In this document: positions 15,577-24,633 of the stretch, one piece after another
Layout: each line of letters starts with the position of its first letter
Numbering within the stretch: the stretch's first letter is position 1
NCBI GenBank assembly: GCA_024640765.1
Contig: JAHEEK010000012.1
Coordinates: forward strand, 14,989-78,988
Direction of reading: 5' to 3'
DNA from: Nereida sp024640765
GTDB lineage: Bacteria; Pseudomonadota; Alphaproteobacteria; Rhodobacterales; Rhodobacteraceae
Length of the DNA: 64,000 nt
Program-made: the position numbers and the translations under genes
Notes under the pieces: generated by a model
Told to the model about the DNA's origin: nothing
What the model saw: the letters and a program-made list of their open reading frames with translations, nothing else
Databases searched by the model: none

Positions 15577-17439
15577 TTAAACCCGTTTACTCGCCGCCTC
15601 GAGCTTTTCTGATGCGGCGACCCAAAGCGTCTCGGCACGGTCGAGCGCTGTGCGCACTTCGGCGTATTTTTTTTGCCACACTTCAGCTTCGCCTGCTTTG
15701 CCATCTTCGTAAAGACTTGGGTCCGCCAGTTTCTTGGCCAGCTTGTCGCCCATGACGTTTAGCTTTTCGAGGCGCTCTTCGCATTTGCGAACGTCTGTTT
15801 TCATGGCCGTGAGTTGGTCTTTTGTGACCTTCGGTTTGGCGGGTTTAGCAGCGGCTTTATCTTTGTTTTTCAGCGGTGCGTCATTGGTCAAAAGCAGTTT
15901 TCGGTAGGCATCAAGGTCATCGTTGTAAGGTGCCACTCCGCCGTCTTTGACCAGCCAAAGCCGGTCAGCAACCATTGAGAGCAGGTGCATATCGTGACTG
16001 ACCAGAATGACCGCGCCCGAGTAGGCTGTTAGGGCTTCAACAAGGGCCTCGCGGCTTTCAATATCAAGGTGGTTGGTGGGCTCATCAAGGATCAGCATAT
16101 GCGGCGCATCAAGGGTCGCAAGCAGCAGCGACAGGCGTGCCTTTTGCCCCCCAGAGAGCTTTGCCACAAGCGTGTCAGCCTGATCGGCGCCCAGGCCAAA
16201 ACCAGCCAGACGGGCGCGCAAACGCGCCTGTCCTTCGTCGGGACGCAGCCGTTTGATGTGGTCAAGCGGGGTCTCGTCGATAAAGAGTTCATCCACTTGG
16301 TGTTGGGCAAAATAACCAATGCGTAACTTGGATGACATGACCACACGGCCTGCCATTGCATCAAGGCGCCCTGACAGCAGTTTCGACAAAGTCGACTTTC
16401 CCTGACCGTTTTTGCCCAAAAGTGCGATGCGGTCGTCTTGATCAATGCGTAGGTTCAGCTTTCGAAGAACCGGCGTTCCGTCATATCCGACGTCCGCACC
16501 TTCAACATTGACGATGGGTGGGGACATTTCCTCGGGCTCGGGGAAGGTGAAAACGCGCTTTGCCGCTTCTTCGGGCGGCGTGATTGTCTCCATTTTCTCA
16601 AGCATCTTAACACGTGATTGGGCCTGCTTAGCCTTTGATGCCTTTGCCTTGAAGCGGTCCACAAAGCTTTGCAGGTGCGCGCGGCGCAGATCTTGCTTTT
16701 TCGCGGCGGCAGTTTGAATGGCGCGCTGCTCGGCGCGGGCCTTGGCGAACTGATCATAACCACCAGCCCAGAGCGTTAGTTTACGCCCTTCAAGGTGCAA
16801 GATGTGCCCGACGGCGCGGTTCAAAAGGCCGCGATCGTGGCTGATGATGACAACGGTGTGGGGGTATTTGGCCAGATAGGTTTCGAGCCAAAGGGCGCCT
16901 TCAAGGTCCAAATAGTTTGTTGGCTCGTCTAGCAACAAAATATCGGGCTGTGCAAAGAGCACACCCGCAAGGGCCACACGCATCCGCCAGCCACCTGAGA
17001 ACGCAGAGCAGGGCATCAATTGCTCGGCCGCATCAAAACCCAAACCCTTGAGAATGGATGAGGCGCGGCCTTCGGCAGACCATGCATCGATATCGGCCAA
17101 ACGCATTTGAACATCGGCAATGCGTGCGGGGTCCGTTGCGGTTTCAGCCTCGGCCAACAAAGCGTTGCGCTCAGTGTCAGCGGCCAAAACTGTGTCAAGC
17201 AATGAGGTTTCAGAGGAGGGGACCTCTTGGGCTACGCCGCCAATTTTAGCGCGTTCCGGCACCGAAATTGCCCCGCTTTCAAGGGCAAACTCGCCGCGGA
17301 TAATGCGGAACAATGTGGTTTTGCCGGCGCCGTTTGGCCCAACCAAACCGACTTTGTGGCCTGTGGGAATGGTGGCGGATGCGCCTTCAAAAAGCGGACG
17401 GCCTTCGATGGCGAATGAGATGTCTGAAATGCGTAACAT
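15577..17439 (-). CDS. ABC-F family ATPase (translation-factor type)
   Basis: A 620-residue soluble protein with two ABC ATPase domains and no membrane helices. The first has Walker A GPNGAGKTT, signature SGGWRMRVALA and Walker B ILLLDEPTN. The linker (about 230-300) is charged and helical, as in the ABC-F tRNA-interaction motif. The second has GKNGQGKST, SGGQKARLSLL and LILDEPTN. A C-terminal coiled coil rich in Lys and Glu (about 540-620) is present. ABC-F proteins bind the ribosomal E site and help stalled or aberrant translation. Domain order and tail resemble YheS/Uup; I cannot choose between subgroups. The gene is convergent with the MarC region. Confidence 0.9.
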   Translation of the reverse strand: MLRISDISFAIEGRPLFEGASATIPTGHKVGLVGPNGAGKTTLFRIIRGEFALESGAISVPERAKIGGVAQEVPSSETSLLDTVLAADTERNALLAEAETATDPARIADVQMRLADIDAWSAEGRASSILKGLGFDAAEQLMPCSAFSGGWRMRVALAGVLFAQPDILLLDEPTNYLDLEGALWLETYLAKYPHTVVIISHDRGLLNRAVGHILHLEGRKLTLWAGGYDQFAKARAEQRAIQTAAAKKQDLRRAHLQSFVDRFKAKASKAKQAQSRVKMLEKMETITPPEEAAKRVFTFPEPEEMSPPIVNVEGADVGYDGTPVLRKLNLRIDQDDRIALLGKNGQGKSTLSKLLSGRLDAMAGRVVMSSKLRIGYFAQHQVDELFIDETPLDHIKRLRPDEGQARLRARLAGFGLGADQADTLVAKLSGGQKARLSLLLATLDAPHMLILDEPTNHLDIESREALVEALTAYSGAVILVSHDMHLLSMVADRLWLVKDGGVAPYNDDLDAYRKLLLTNDAPLKNKDKAAAKPAKPKVTKDQLTAMKTDVRKCEERLEKLNVMGDKLAKKLADPSLYEDGKAGEAEVWQKKYAEVRTALDRAETLWVAASEKLEAASKRV

Positions 17440-17555
17440 GCACGGTCCATGCCCGTTTACGTGGCCCCCGTCAACGCAGGCTTTTCATAGGTGGGAAAGG
17501 GTGCTAAGTGCGCGCCAAATCATTACCGCAACTCAAAACCTGTAAGGGGTCTATC

Positions 17556-17978
17556 ATGGCTATCCAACGTACATTCTCAATCATCAAACCAGACGCAACA
17601 CGCCGCAACTTGACTGGCGCGATCAACGCAAAATTTGAAGCCGCTGGCCTGCGCATCGTTGCACAAAAGCGCATCCATCTGACAGCTGCACAAGCAGGCG
17701 AGTTCTATAAAGTGCACGCAGAGCGTCCTTTCTACGGCGAGCTGTGTGAATTCATGGCGTCTGCACCAATCGTCGCCCAGGTTCTGGAAGGTGAAGACGC
17801 TATTGCGAAAAACCGCGAAGTTATGGGCGCTACAAACCCAAGCGATGCGGCTGCAGGCACAATCCGCGCTGAGTTTGCTGAATCAGTTGGTGAAAACTCT
17901 GTTCACGGTTCTGACGCTCCAGAAACTGCTGCAGAAGAAATCGCATATTTCTTCTCTGGTCTTGAACTGGTTGGCTAA
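17556..17978 (+). CDS. ndk: Nucleoside diphosphate kinase
   Basis: Ndk balances nucleoside triphosphate pools by moving the gamma phosphate from ATP via a phospho-histidine. The 140-residue product has the usual length, starts MAIQRTFSIIKPDATRRN, and contains the active-site block ENSVHGSDAPE with the catalytic His. The ATG at 17556 has AAGGGG eight bases upstream; the longer open frame from 17508 lacks support. It lies divergent from the ABC-F gene and is followed by a clear terminator, so it is probably transcribed alone. Confidence 0.97.
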   Translation: MAIQRTFSIIKPDATRRNLTGAINAKFEAAGLRIVAQKRIHLTAAQAGEFYKVHAERPFYGELCEFMASAPIVAQVLEGEDAIAKNREVMGATNPSDAAAGTIRAEFAESVGENSVHGSDAPETAAEEIAYFFSGLELVG

Positions 17979-17999
17979 GTCACTTGTGACCTGAATTTG

Positions 18000-18035
18000 A
18001 AAGGGCGTGGGAGGAAACCTTTGCGCCCTTTTTTA
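18000..18035 (+). terminator. Rho-independent terminator of ndk
   Basis: AAAGGGCG (18000-18007) pairs perfectly with CGCCCTTT (18024-18031) and is followed by more T residues (TTTTTT run to 18034). The loop is 16 bases. It lies 21 bases after the ndk stop codon. Confidence 0.85.
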
Positions 18036-18049
18036 TCTGGCTGACGGGC

Positions 18050-18373
18050 CTATCTGATCAGCCCAGTCCCAATGGCATTTAGTTCGGGTTCGATGCCAGT
18101 GTCGTTTTGCGTGCGGTTTGCCTTTAGCGCGTCGAATTTGAACCGAAGCGCTTCTTTTTCGGCGCCGTTACAATCATTCCAAGGACGCCCTTGCAGTGCC
18201 ATGACCAGAACGTAGTACCCGATGAAATGGGGTTTGTTGCCCTCGGCCAATAACATGGCGTAGGCCGCGTCCGGCCCTAGGCTGCGCAGGGTCTTGGCAT
18301 CAGCGATACCTGCCGCGATAAGCTGTTCTTCAAAGGCGGGGCCGATATTTTTGATCGTTTGCAAATCAGACAT
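18050..18373 (-). CDS. TfoX/Sxy C-terminal-domain protein
   Basis: A 107-residue protein made of the helix-hairpin-helix-like C-terminal domain of TfoX/Sxy. The block IKNIGPAFEEQLIAAGI at residues 6-22 is typical of this domain. Full-length TfoX regulates competence in gammaproteobacteria; short versions with only this domain are common in Rhodobacteraceae and have no proven role. The gene is convergent with ndk and in line with the DUF882 gene behind it, about 107 bases away. Confidence 0.8.
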   Translation of the reverse strand: MSDLQTIKNIGPAFEEQLIAAGIADAKTLRSLGPDAAYAMLLAEGNKPHFIGYYVLVMALQGRPWNDCNGAEKEALRFKFDALKANRTQNDTGIEPELNAIGTGLIR

Positions 18374-18480
18374 ACCAAAATGTTAGCCTGATATTGTGCT
18401 TTGAGTAAGATGCCTTGGGCCGTTTTGTTCAAATGCCCAGGACGCCTCTAAAGAAACTTGAAGTGGTCGGGTGTGCCGAA

Positions 18481-19050
18481 TTAACGGCCCCAAGTTCGCA
18501 CGATGCCGCAATCCATATGCACGAAGTTTGACTTGGTATAGCGGCCAACGCCGCCGCCGCCACAAGCCTGCGCTGCGCGTGCCATTTGGCTTACAGAACG
18601 GCCACTGACCCTAAGGTCAGCTGCTTGACCCTTCATATGTAGCGACTTTTTCGCCACGCCACCGGTCCGTGACCGAAGCATCGAATTTGTTTGGGGCGTC
18701 CGGTACCCAGACAGCAGCAAATAGGGTTCAGGCGTATCCATCAAATTATGGGCCGCGGCGATCACATCAATCGTGCGTGTGTCCATCTTGATTGCTTTGT
18801 CCTGACGCCAGTCGCGCATGAACCAGTTAATCTCTTTCAGGCTGTCACGCAGGTATTCGCCTTCAACCCAGTAGATCATCTCAATGCTCTCACCGGTCCG
18901 TCCAGAGTAAGCTTTGAGTTTGCGAATGTCGCCAGCGCCACGCAGAAAACCTGCGGCGTTTGAATAAGTTGGGGCGGCCGTGATCGCGCTTGCGGCAAAC
19001 GCCGTCAAAAGCCCACGCCGTGTGATGCAAGTGGAAGATACCGTGCTCAT
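18481..19050 (-). CDS. DUF882 / YcbK-like peptidoglycan endopeptidase, Tat-exported
   Basis: A 189-residue M15-like (DUF882) protein. The N-terminus TRRGLLTAFAASAI is a twin-arginine-type signal followed by a cleavage region, so it is probably exported folded. The metal-binding set is visible: SLHMKGQAADLRV (His and Asp) and NFVHMDCGIVRTWG (His). The family (MepK/YcbK) cleaves peptide cross-links in peptidoglycan; MepK cuts the 3-3 cross-links that L,D-transpeptidases make. It lies divergent from an L,D-transpeptidase gene 371 bases away, which fits a make-and-break pair for the same bond. Confidence 0.88.
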   Translation of the reverse strand: MSTVSSTCITRRGLLTAFAASAITAAPTYSNAAGFLRGAGDIRKLKAYSGRTGESIEMIYWVEGEYLRDSLKEINWFMRDWRQDKAIKMDTRTIDVIAAAHNLMDTPEPYLLLSGYRTPQTNSMLRSRTGGVAKKSLHMKGQAADLRVSGRSVSQMARAAQACGGGGVGRYTKSNFVHMDCGIVRTWGR

Positions 19051-19421
19051 CGTGCCTCGTCGTCCTGCTTTTTGCGTAGAGCCCTCAGAGAGGCTTGCCG
19101 CTATTACATCTCCCCAGATGTGCGCATGTTATTGCACAATGGGAATCAGCAACCAAGGATAGATTCGTCAGACCCACGATTTACCGCGAATTTCGGCATA
19201 TTTTTGCGTATCAGGGTCTTCGTCAATCGTTACGGTCGTGCAGCGCACAGATGCGGGCGCTGAAAACTGGCTGCTATGCCACAGATGCCTTCTAGAACGA
19301 ATAGATGAGGAATTTGTGAATAGACACTCAAAGCGGCATCGTGGATCATTAACCTTGCAGGTGTGTGCTGCGCGTATCTGCCTAGTAGTAAACACAGTTA
19401 AATGTGTGGGGGACAAAAGAC
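19051..19421. promoter_or_regulatory. Divergent promoter region between two cell-wall genes
   Basis: This 371-base region separates the DUF882 endopeptidase (left) and the L,D-transpeptidase (right). I see no gene in it. A short hairpin ACACA-GTTAAA-TGTGT (about 19391-19406) sits directly before the ribosome binding region of the transpeptidase and could hide it. No clear -35/-10 pair was identified on either strand. Confidence 0.3.
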
Positions 19422-21119
19422 ATGTTGCGTAATCAAGCTATTTCCGGACGCCAATTCAACAACCATCTGAATGCACGCGCCGAGGGTCGTGTCAGCGCCA
19501 AAACGGTAGATCGTGGCCTGATTGTCTGGCGCAACGCGCTGGCGGTTCTGTGGTTGGGTCTTGTTGTGTTGATGTTGGCTATGGCGTCGCCGTCTTTGGC
19601 CCAAGATGCGCAATTAAAACAAGCAATTGCGACGGCAGCAGCCAAAGATCGCGACATTGCTGCCTATTACAAAGCAACGGGCTATGCGCCCTTATGGGTT
19701 GGATCGGGCAGCAAAGATCGCGCGCGGCGCCGTGCATTGGTTGCGGCGTTTGCGGGTGCAGCAGATCATGGCTTGCCCTCAGCCAAATACGATGATGCTA
19801 AACTACGGAAATTGATTGGCGCAGCGGAAGGCGCAACAGCACGCGGAAAGCTGGAAGTTGAGTTGTCTCGTCAGTTTCTTTCCTACGCACGTGATATTCA
19901 GACCGGTATTCTAACGCCGTCACGGGTGGACGAGGGAATTGTACGTAAAGTCCCGTACCGCGACCGTTTGGCCACCCTTGATGCGTTTGCAAATTCAAAC
20001 CCCGTTGGCTTCATGAAAAGCCTGCCGCCTAAGAACCCCGAATATACGCGCTTAATGAAAGCCAAGCTGGATATGGAGCGTCAAATCGCAAAAGGCGGTT
20101 GGGGGCCGACGGTATCTGGTAAATCGCTTAAGCCAGGTCAAAGCGGTAAGGGCGTGGTTGAGTTGCGCGACCGTCTTGTGGCGATGGGCTACATGCGCCG
20201 CAGTGCGTCAGCAACATATGATGCTGATCTGCAAAAAACGGTGCAGCAATTTCAGCTTGGCAACGGTCTGCCCGCAGACGGTGTTGCGGGAGCGGTCACC
20301 CTGAAGGAAATCAACGTGCCGATGGAGCGCCGTTTGCGCAACGTGATCGTTGCAATGGAGCGCGAGCGTTGGATGAACCGTCCACGCGGAAAACGTCATA
20401 TCGATGTCAATTTAGCAGATTTTACCGCCAAAATCATGGATGGCAGCACTGTGACATTTCAAACCCGCAGTGTGGTGGGCAAGAACGTCTCGGACCAGCG
20501 CAGCCCAGAATTTTCAGACGTGATGGAGTTTATGGTCATCAATCCAAGCTGGTACGTGCCGCGCTCGATCGCCACGAAAGAATACCTGCCGCTTTTGAAG
20601 GAAAACCGCAACGCGGTGAGCCAGCTTGAAATCACTGACAGTTCGGGTCGCAAGATTAATCGTGGCGCAGTCGATTTTAGTCAGTTTGATGAACAAACTT
20701 TCCCCTTCGACATGCGCCAGCCACCGTCCAAGGGGAATGCCTTGGGGTTGGTTAAGTTTATGTTTCCCAACCGCTACAACATTTATCTTCACGACACGCC
20801 CGCCAAAAGCTTGTTCAGTCGCAATGTTCGTGCATTCAGTCACGGCTGCATCCGTTTGAACGACCCGTTTGATTTTGCCTACGCGCTTTTGGCAAAGCAA
20901 GAGAGCAACCCAAAGGCGTTTTTCCAGTCACTGCTGGCGACGGGTGAGGAAGCGACCGTAAACCTAAAACAGCCTGTGCCCGTGCATATCATGTACCGCA
21001 CAGCGATCACCTCACCTGATGGGCCACTTCAATTCCGACGCGACGTTTACGGCCGCGATGCACGAATTTGGCGCGCTTTGGCGCGGCAAGGGGTGGCCCT
21101 GCGGAGCGTCAGCGGCTAA
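19422..21119 (+). CDS. L,D-transpeptidase (YcbB/LdtD-like)
   Basis: A 565-residue exported enzyme that forms 3-3 cross-links in peptidoglycan. A hydrophobic segment at about 35-55 ending in SLAQDA acts as signal or anchor. A substrate-binding region with AYYKATGYAPLW (about 75-90) is followed by a peptidoglycan-binding repeat (GQSGKGVVELRDRLVAMGY, about 230-290). The YkuD catalytic domain carries FSHGCIRL, with His474 and the nucleophile Cys476. This order matches YcbB-type transpeptidases. The start at 19422 is ATG; a GTG at 19404 is less likely. The DUF882 endopeptidase gene is divergent from it. Confidence 0.92.
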   Translation: MLRNQAISGRQFNNHLNARAEGRVSAKTVDRGLIVWRNALAVLWLGLVVLMLAMASPSLAQDAQLKQAIATAAAKDRDIAAYYKATGYAPLWVGSGSKDRARRRALVAAFAGAADHGLPSAKYDDAKLRKLIGAAEGATARGKLEVELSRQFLSYARDIQTGILTPSRVDEGIVRKVPYRDRLATLDAFANSNPVGFMKSLPPKNPEYTRLMKAKLDMERQIAKGGWGPTVSGKSLKPGQSGKGVVELRDRLVAMGYMRRSASATYDADLQKTVQQFQLGNGLPADGVAGAVTLKEINVPMERRLRNVIVAMERERWMNRPRGKRHIDVNLADFTAKIMDGSTVTFQTRSVVGKNVSDQRSPEFSDVMEFMVINPSWYVPRSIATKEYLPLLKENRNAVSQLEITDSSGRKINRGAVDFSQFDEQTFPFDMRQPPSKGNALGLVKFMFPNRYNIYLHDTPAKSLFSRNVRAFSHGCIRLNDPFDFAYALLAKQESNPKAFFQSLLATGEEATVNLKQPVPVHIMYRTAITSPDGPLQFRRDVYGRDARIWRALARQGVALRSVSG

Positions 21120-21158
21120 GTCTTGCGCCGACACCCGCATGCGTAAAGGGGCGTGGAC

Positions 21159-22250
21159 ATGACAACCTATACATTGGCTGAAACCGCACAGGCTTTGGGC
21201 GTTGAGGCGCTTGGGGATGAAACCCTTGTCCTGCGCGGACTGTCCGAGCCTCAAGATGCAGCGCATGATCAACTTGCATTGGCGTTTTCAGAAGCTGCTG
21301 CCGCAGATTTAAGTGCTACGGCAGAGGCCGCTTTGCTTTGGTCTGATGCGGATTGGAAGGCGCTTGGTCTGAAAGGTGCTATCTGTGTGCCGCGACCGCG
21401 GTTTAGCCTTGGACCGCTTTCCAAGATGTTCGATGAAGGGCCCAAGATTGGTTCAGGCGTTCACCCTTCGGCTGTCATTGATCCGTCTGCCGTAATCGGG
21501 AAAGGTGCGTCTGTCGGCCCGTTTGTTGTTATAGGTGCAGACGTTGTTATTGGCGATAACGCGCAGATCAGCGCACACACCACCATTGGATACGGTACAA
21601 AAATTGGCGCACAGGCGTTGATCCACGCAGGCGTGAACATCGGGCATAACGTTACCATTGGGGATGACTTTACGTGCCAGTCTGGGACTGTGATCGGCTC
21701 AGACGGATTTAGCTTTGTAACACCAGATAAGGCCCCGACCGAGCAAATTCGTGAAACTTTGGGTGAACGCGGCGAGACAGCGGGCCAACATTGGACCCGC
21801 ATACATTCTTTGGGCAGTGTGACGATCGGCGATCAAGTCGATATCGGCGCGAACACCTGTATTGATCGTGGCACAATTCGTGACACGAAAATTGGTAATC
21901 GCACGAAAATCGATAATTTTGTCCAACTGGCACATAACGCTGTCGTGGGTGAGGATTGCTTACTTTGCGGTGCGTCCGGCGTGGCGGGCAGCAGTACGCT
22001 TGGCGACCGTGTTGTGTTGGCGGGGCAGTCTGGCGTGGTTGATAATGTCACTGTTGGTGATGACGTTATTCTTAGCGGAAGTGGCAAAATTAGAACGAAC
22101 CAACCAGCGGGCAGGGTTCTGATGGGGGACCCCGCAATTCCTATGAAGTCGGGGATTGAGCAGTACAAGGCGCTGCGCCGTCTGCCGCGTCTTGCCAAAG
22201 ATGTTGCAGACCTGAAAAAAGTACCTACTTCTGACAGCGACAACAGCTAA
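21159..22250 (+). CDS. lpxD: UDP-3-O-(3-hydroxyacyl)glucosamine N-acyltransferase
   Basis: LpxD adds the second 3-hydroxyacyl chain in lipid A synthesis, taking it from acyl carrier protein. The 363-residue protein has an N-terminal uridine-binding region and a left-handed beta-helix of hexapeptide repeats (about 105-325, for example PSAVIDPSAVIGKGASVGP). The catalytic His259 is in QLAHNAVVGE. ATG at 21159 is preferred over GTG at 21153 because AAGGGG lies eight bases before it. Unlike in many bacteria, lpxD is not between skp and fabZ here but about 23 kb away, followed by its own acyl carrier protein and ketoacyl synthase. Confidence 0.94.
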   Translation: MTTYTLAETAQALGVEALGDETLVLRGLSEPQDAAHDQLALAFSEAAAADLSATAEAALLWSDADWKALGLKGAICVPRPRFSLGPLSKMFDEGPKIGSGVHPSAVIDPSAVIGKGASVGPFVVIGADVVIGDNAQISAHTTIGYGTKIGAQALIHAGVNIGHNVTIGDDFTCQSGTVIGSDGFSFVTPDKAPTEQIRETLGERGETAGQHWTRIHSLGSVTIGDQVDIGANTCIDRGTIRDTKIGNRTKIDNFVQLAHNAVVGEDCLLCGASGVAGSSTLGDRVVLAGQSGVVDNVTVGDDVILSGSGKIRTNQPAGRVLMGDPAIPMKSGIEQYKALRRLPRLAKDVADLKKVPTSDSDNS

Positions 22251-22281
22251 ACGTCAGCGATCATACAGGACCCAAAGCCAC

Positions 22282-22539
22282 ATGAGCATTGCATCGCAAG
22301 TCATTGATATCATAGCTGAGCAAGCCATGCTTGATCCGGCTGACATTACGCTTGAAAGCAGCTTGGCTGAGTTGGGCGTGGACAGCATGGGCGTGGTCGA
22401 GTGTATCTTTGCGATCGAGGAAACCTTCGACATTTCCGTGCCCTTCAACGCCAATGAGCCATCTCAAAGCGACTTTGATATTTCGACCGTTGGCTCCATC
22501 ACAAAAGCGATCGAAAAGCTTGTGAACGAGGCGGCCTAA
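22282..22539 (+). CDS. Acyl carrier protein (specialised)
   Basis: An 85-residue acyl carrier protein. Ser35 in GVDSMG receives the phosphopantetheine arm. The chain is acidic and helical as expected, but it differs from the usual fatty-acid AcpP (ELGADSLD type) in the pantetheine motif and has a longer loop (NEPSQSDFDIST) before the last helix. It sits 31 bases after lpxD, and its stop overlaps the start of the ketoacyl synthase by one base (TAATG). The context suggests that it carries acyl chains for lipid A, like AcpXL in rhizobia, although it is not clearly that family. Confidence 0.88.
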   Translation: MSIASQVIDIIAEQAMLDPADITLESSLAELGVDSMGVVECIFAIEETFDISVPFNANEPSQSDFDISTVGSITKAIEKLVNEAA

Positions 22540-23750
22540 TGGCCCGCGTCGTCATTACGGGGGCGGGCACAATCAATGCGCTTGGCCGTGATGTCGCTTC
22601 CACGCAAGCCGCTATGGCGGAAGGTGTCTGTGGTATCTCCGCGCTGAATATGCGCGACGTTGAGCGGCTTTCCGTCACCATTGGGGGTCAAATTCACAGC
22701 TATAACGAAGCGGATCACTTTAACCGCCAGCAGATCGCTCTTTATGACCGGTTCACGCAATTTACCCTGCTCGCTGCGCGCGAGGCAATTGCCCAATCGG
22801 GATTGGTCTTTACTGGCGAACTAGCGGATCAGGCAGGCGTTATACTGGGCACTTCTGGGGGCGGGTTGACCACGCAAGACGAAAATTATCGGACTGTCTA
22901 TGAGGATGGCAAGAACCGCGTTCATCCCTTTATAGTCCCCAAACTAATGAATAATGCCGCAACGGCTCATGTCAGTATGGAACATAATTTGCGCGGGCCA
23001 TCCTTTACGGTTGCCACAGCTTGCGCGTCATCAAATCACGCGATGGGGCAGGCATTTGCCATGATCCGCGGCGGAAGCGCGAAGGCTATGATCACAGGTG
23101 GATCAGAAGCCATGCTCTGTTTTGGCGGCATTAAAGCCTGGGAAGGGCTGCGGGTTATGTCGAAAGATGGTTGCCGGCCATTTTGTGCAACCCGTAACGG
23201 GATGGTGCAGGGCGAGGGTGCTGGCGTGTTTGTGTTCGAAGAGTTTGAGCATGCCAAAGCGCGCGGCGCGGAAATTCTGGCGGAGGTGATTGGGTTTTCG
23301 ATGAGTTCTGACGCCTCTGATATCGTTATGCCGTCCAAAGCCGGAGCCGCGCGGGCCATCGCGGGTGCGTTGCGGGATGCGCAAATTGACCGATCTGAAG
23401 TTGGGTATATCAATGCCCACGGCACGGGAACCGCGGCCAATGACAAAACAGAGTGCGCTGCCGTTGCCGAAGTATTTGGGCCCAACGCTGACCAGCTGAT
23501 GATGAGTTCGACCAAGTCGATGCATGGACATTTAATCGGCGGGACCGGGGCAGTAGAGCTTCTGGCCTGTCTGATGGCCCTTAGAGAAGGGGTTATTGCC
23601 CCGACGATCAATTACCAAGAGACCGATCCAGAGTGCGCCTTTGATGTGGTGCCGAATGTTGCGCGTGATGCGAAGGTTGATGTGGCGCTGTCGAATGCAT
23701 TTGCATTTGGTGGTTTAAACGCGGTTATCGCGTTGCGACGTGCGCCATAG
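22539..23750 (+). CDS. Beta-ketoacyl-ACP synthase, FabF-like (KAS II type)
   Basis: A 403-residue thiolase-fold condensing enzyme that elongates acyl chains on ACP. The catalytic Cys162 is in TACASSNHA, His294 in NAHGTGTAAND, and His331 in SMHGHLIGGTGA, giving a complete Cys-His-His site. It is translationally coupled to the specialised ACP and belongs to the lpxD cassette. The standard fatty-acid synthase genes (fabG, acpP) are absent nearby, so this copy probably serves a dedicated acyl-chain branch, most simply lipid A; that is inference from gene order. Confidence 0.9.
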   Translation: MARVVITGAGTINALGRDVASTQAAMAEGVCGISALNMRDVERLSVTIGGQIHSYNEADHFNRQQIALYDRFTQFTLLAAREAIAQSGLVFTGELADQAGVILGTSGGGLTTQDENYRTVYEDGKNRVHPFIVPKLMNNAATAHVSMEHNLRGPSFTVATACASSNHAMGQAFAMIRGGSAKAMITGGSEAMLCFGGIKAWEGLRVMSKDGCRPFCATRNGMVQGEGAGVFVFEEFEHAKARGAEILAEVIGFSMSSDASDIVMPSKAGAARAIAGALRDAQIDRSEVGYINAHGTGTAANDKTECAAVAEVFGPNADQLMMSSTKSMHGHLIGGTGAVELLACLMALREGVIAPTINYQETDPECAFDVVPNVARDAKVDVALSNAFAFGGLNAVIALRRAP

Positions 23751-23790
23751 AAAAAGGCCGCCAAGCTTAATAAGCCGAGCGACCTTTTTT
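23751..23790. terminator. Bidirectional terminator between the ketoacyl synthase and IalB genes
   Basis: AAAAAGG-C-CGC-CAA-GCTT, loop AAT, then AAGC-CGA-GCG-A-CCTTTTTT forms a long stem with two small internal mismatches. It has a T-run on the plus strand and an A-run that becomes a T-run on the minus strand, directly after the plus-strand stop codon and before the minus-strand stop of the convergent gene. Confidence 0.8.
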
Positions 23791-23808
23791 GTCTTTCATT
23801 AGACTGAT

Positions 23809-24447
23809 TTACTGGGCCGATAGTTCCTGAAGACGCGCAAAACCTGCGGTGAAACCGCTTAGCGATACATCCAGTTCAACTTTTTGACCTGGTGCAACAG
23901 CTGGTACAATTGTCAGCTTTGCCACGTTTCCGCGCTTGAAATTGGCCACATCAGCATCTGCAAACCCAAGGCGGGCCAAACACCCCACTTGGCTGCAGAA
24001 CGCAAACGGGTATTTGCGGGCAGGTCCGCTATCAATCGCCATTGTCAGCCGTTCGGTCAGCAATGTTTCAAGGGGTACAACAACATTGGCACCCGCCGCT
24101 GCAGCACTTCCTGCGGGCAGGGCGAGCATGTTGATCTCAGCAACCGAATTGCCTTCTTGATCTTTCAGCAGCTGGTACAGTTGGCACGGATCCGGCTGCT
24201 CTGCCCCTTCGGGGCGCTTAACACAGCGAATTTCCCATGCGCCCGCTTCTTCGAGAACATAAGTTTGGCCCGGCTGTGGTCCGCTGGGTGCTTCTTCTTC
24301 GCCCAGTTGCAACGGGATGCCTGCATCGCCATCGGTGCTCACAGTTCCCGCAGGGGCGGTCTGATCCGTGTCTGATGTTGTGCTTTGCGCCCAAGCTGGT
24401 GCGGCACAAACTGCGAGAATTGCACAGAATTTGAAGAGGTTGGTCAT
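23809..24447 (-). CDS. Invasion-associated locus B (IalB) family periplasmic protein
   Basis: A 212-residue secreted protein. The signal peptide (FKFCAILAVCAAPAWAQ) ends near residue 21. A low-complexity acidic Thr/Pro/Glu stretch follows, then the IalB domain with GAWEIRCVKRPE and DPCQLYQLL; four Cys residues could form two disulfides. IalB was first linked to red-cell invasion in Bartonella, but the family is widespread in free-living alphaproteobacteria with unknown function. The start at 24447 is chosen because it begins the signal peptide; upstream codons add an unlikely extension. It converges with the ketoacyl synthase gene. Confidence 0.88.
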   Translation of the reverse strand: MTNLFKFCAILAVCAAPAWAQSTTSDTDQTAPAGTVSTDGDAGIPLQLGEEEAPSGPQPGQTYVLEEAGAWEIRCVKRPEGAEQPDPCQLYQLLKDQEGNSVAEINMLALPAGSAAAAGANVVVPLETLLTERLTMAIDSGPARKYPFAFCSQVGCLARLGFADADVANFKRGNVAKLTIVPAVAPGQKVELDVSLSGFTAGFARLQELSAQ

Positions 24448-24600
24448 GGCTTTTCCCGTATTTTTTAAAGCTGCCAGCGGATTATCATGCCTGATTTGGT
24501 GTGTCATTGCGCAAAGCGGAATTTTGCCGGCTCCGGCCGCATTTATTTAATTATTTAGTATGGGATAATCTAAGGCTATTTTCGCCTTAATAGTTACACC

Positions 24601-24633
24601 AAGAAAAAAGGGGCTGCTCAAACCAGCAACCCC
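24601..24633 (-). terminator. Intrinsic terminator of the candidate small RNA
   Basis: A nine-pair stem (one G-U) with a six-base loop, followed on the minus strand by TTTTTTCTT. It is isolated from any protein gene end on this strand, which is the main reason to suspect a short transcript here. Confidence 0.65.
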
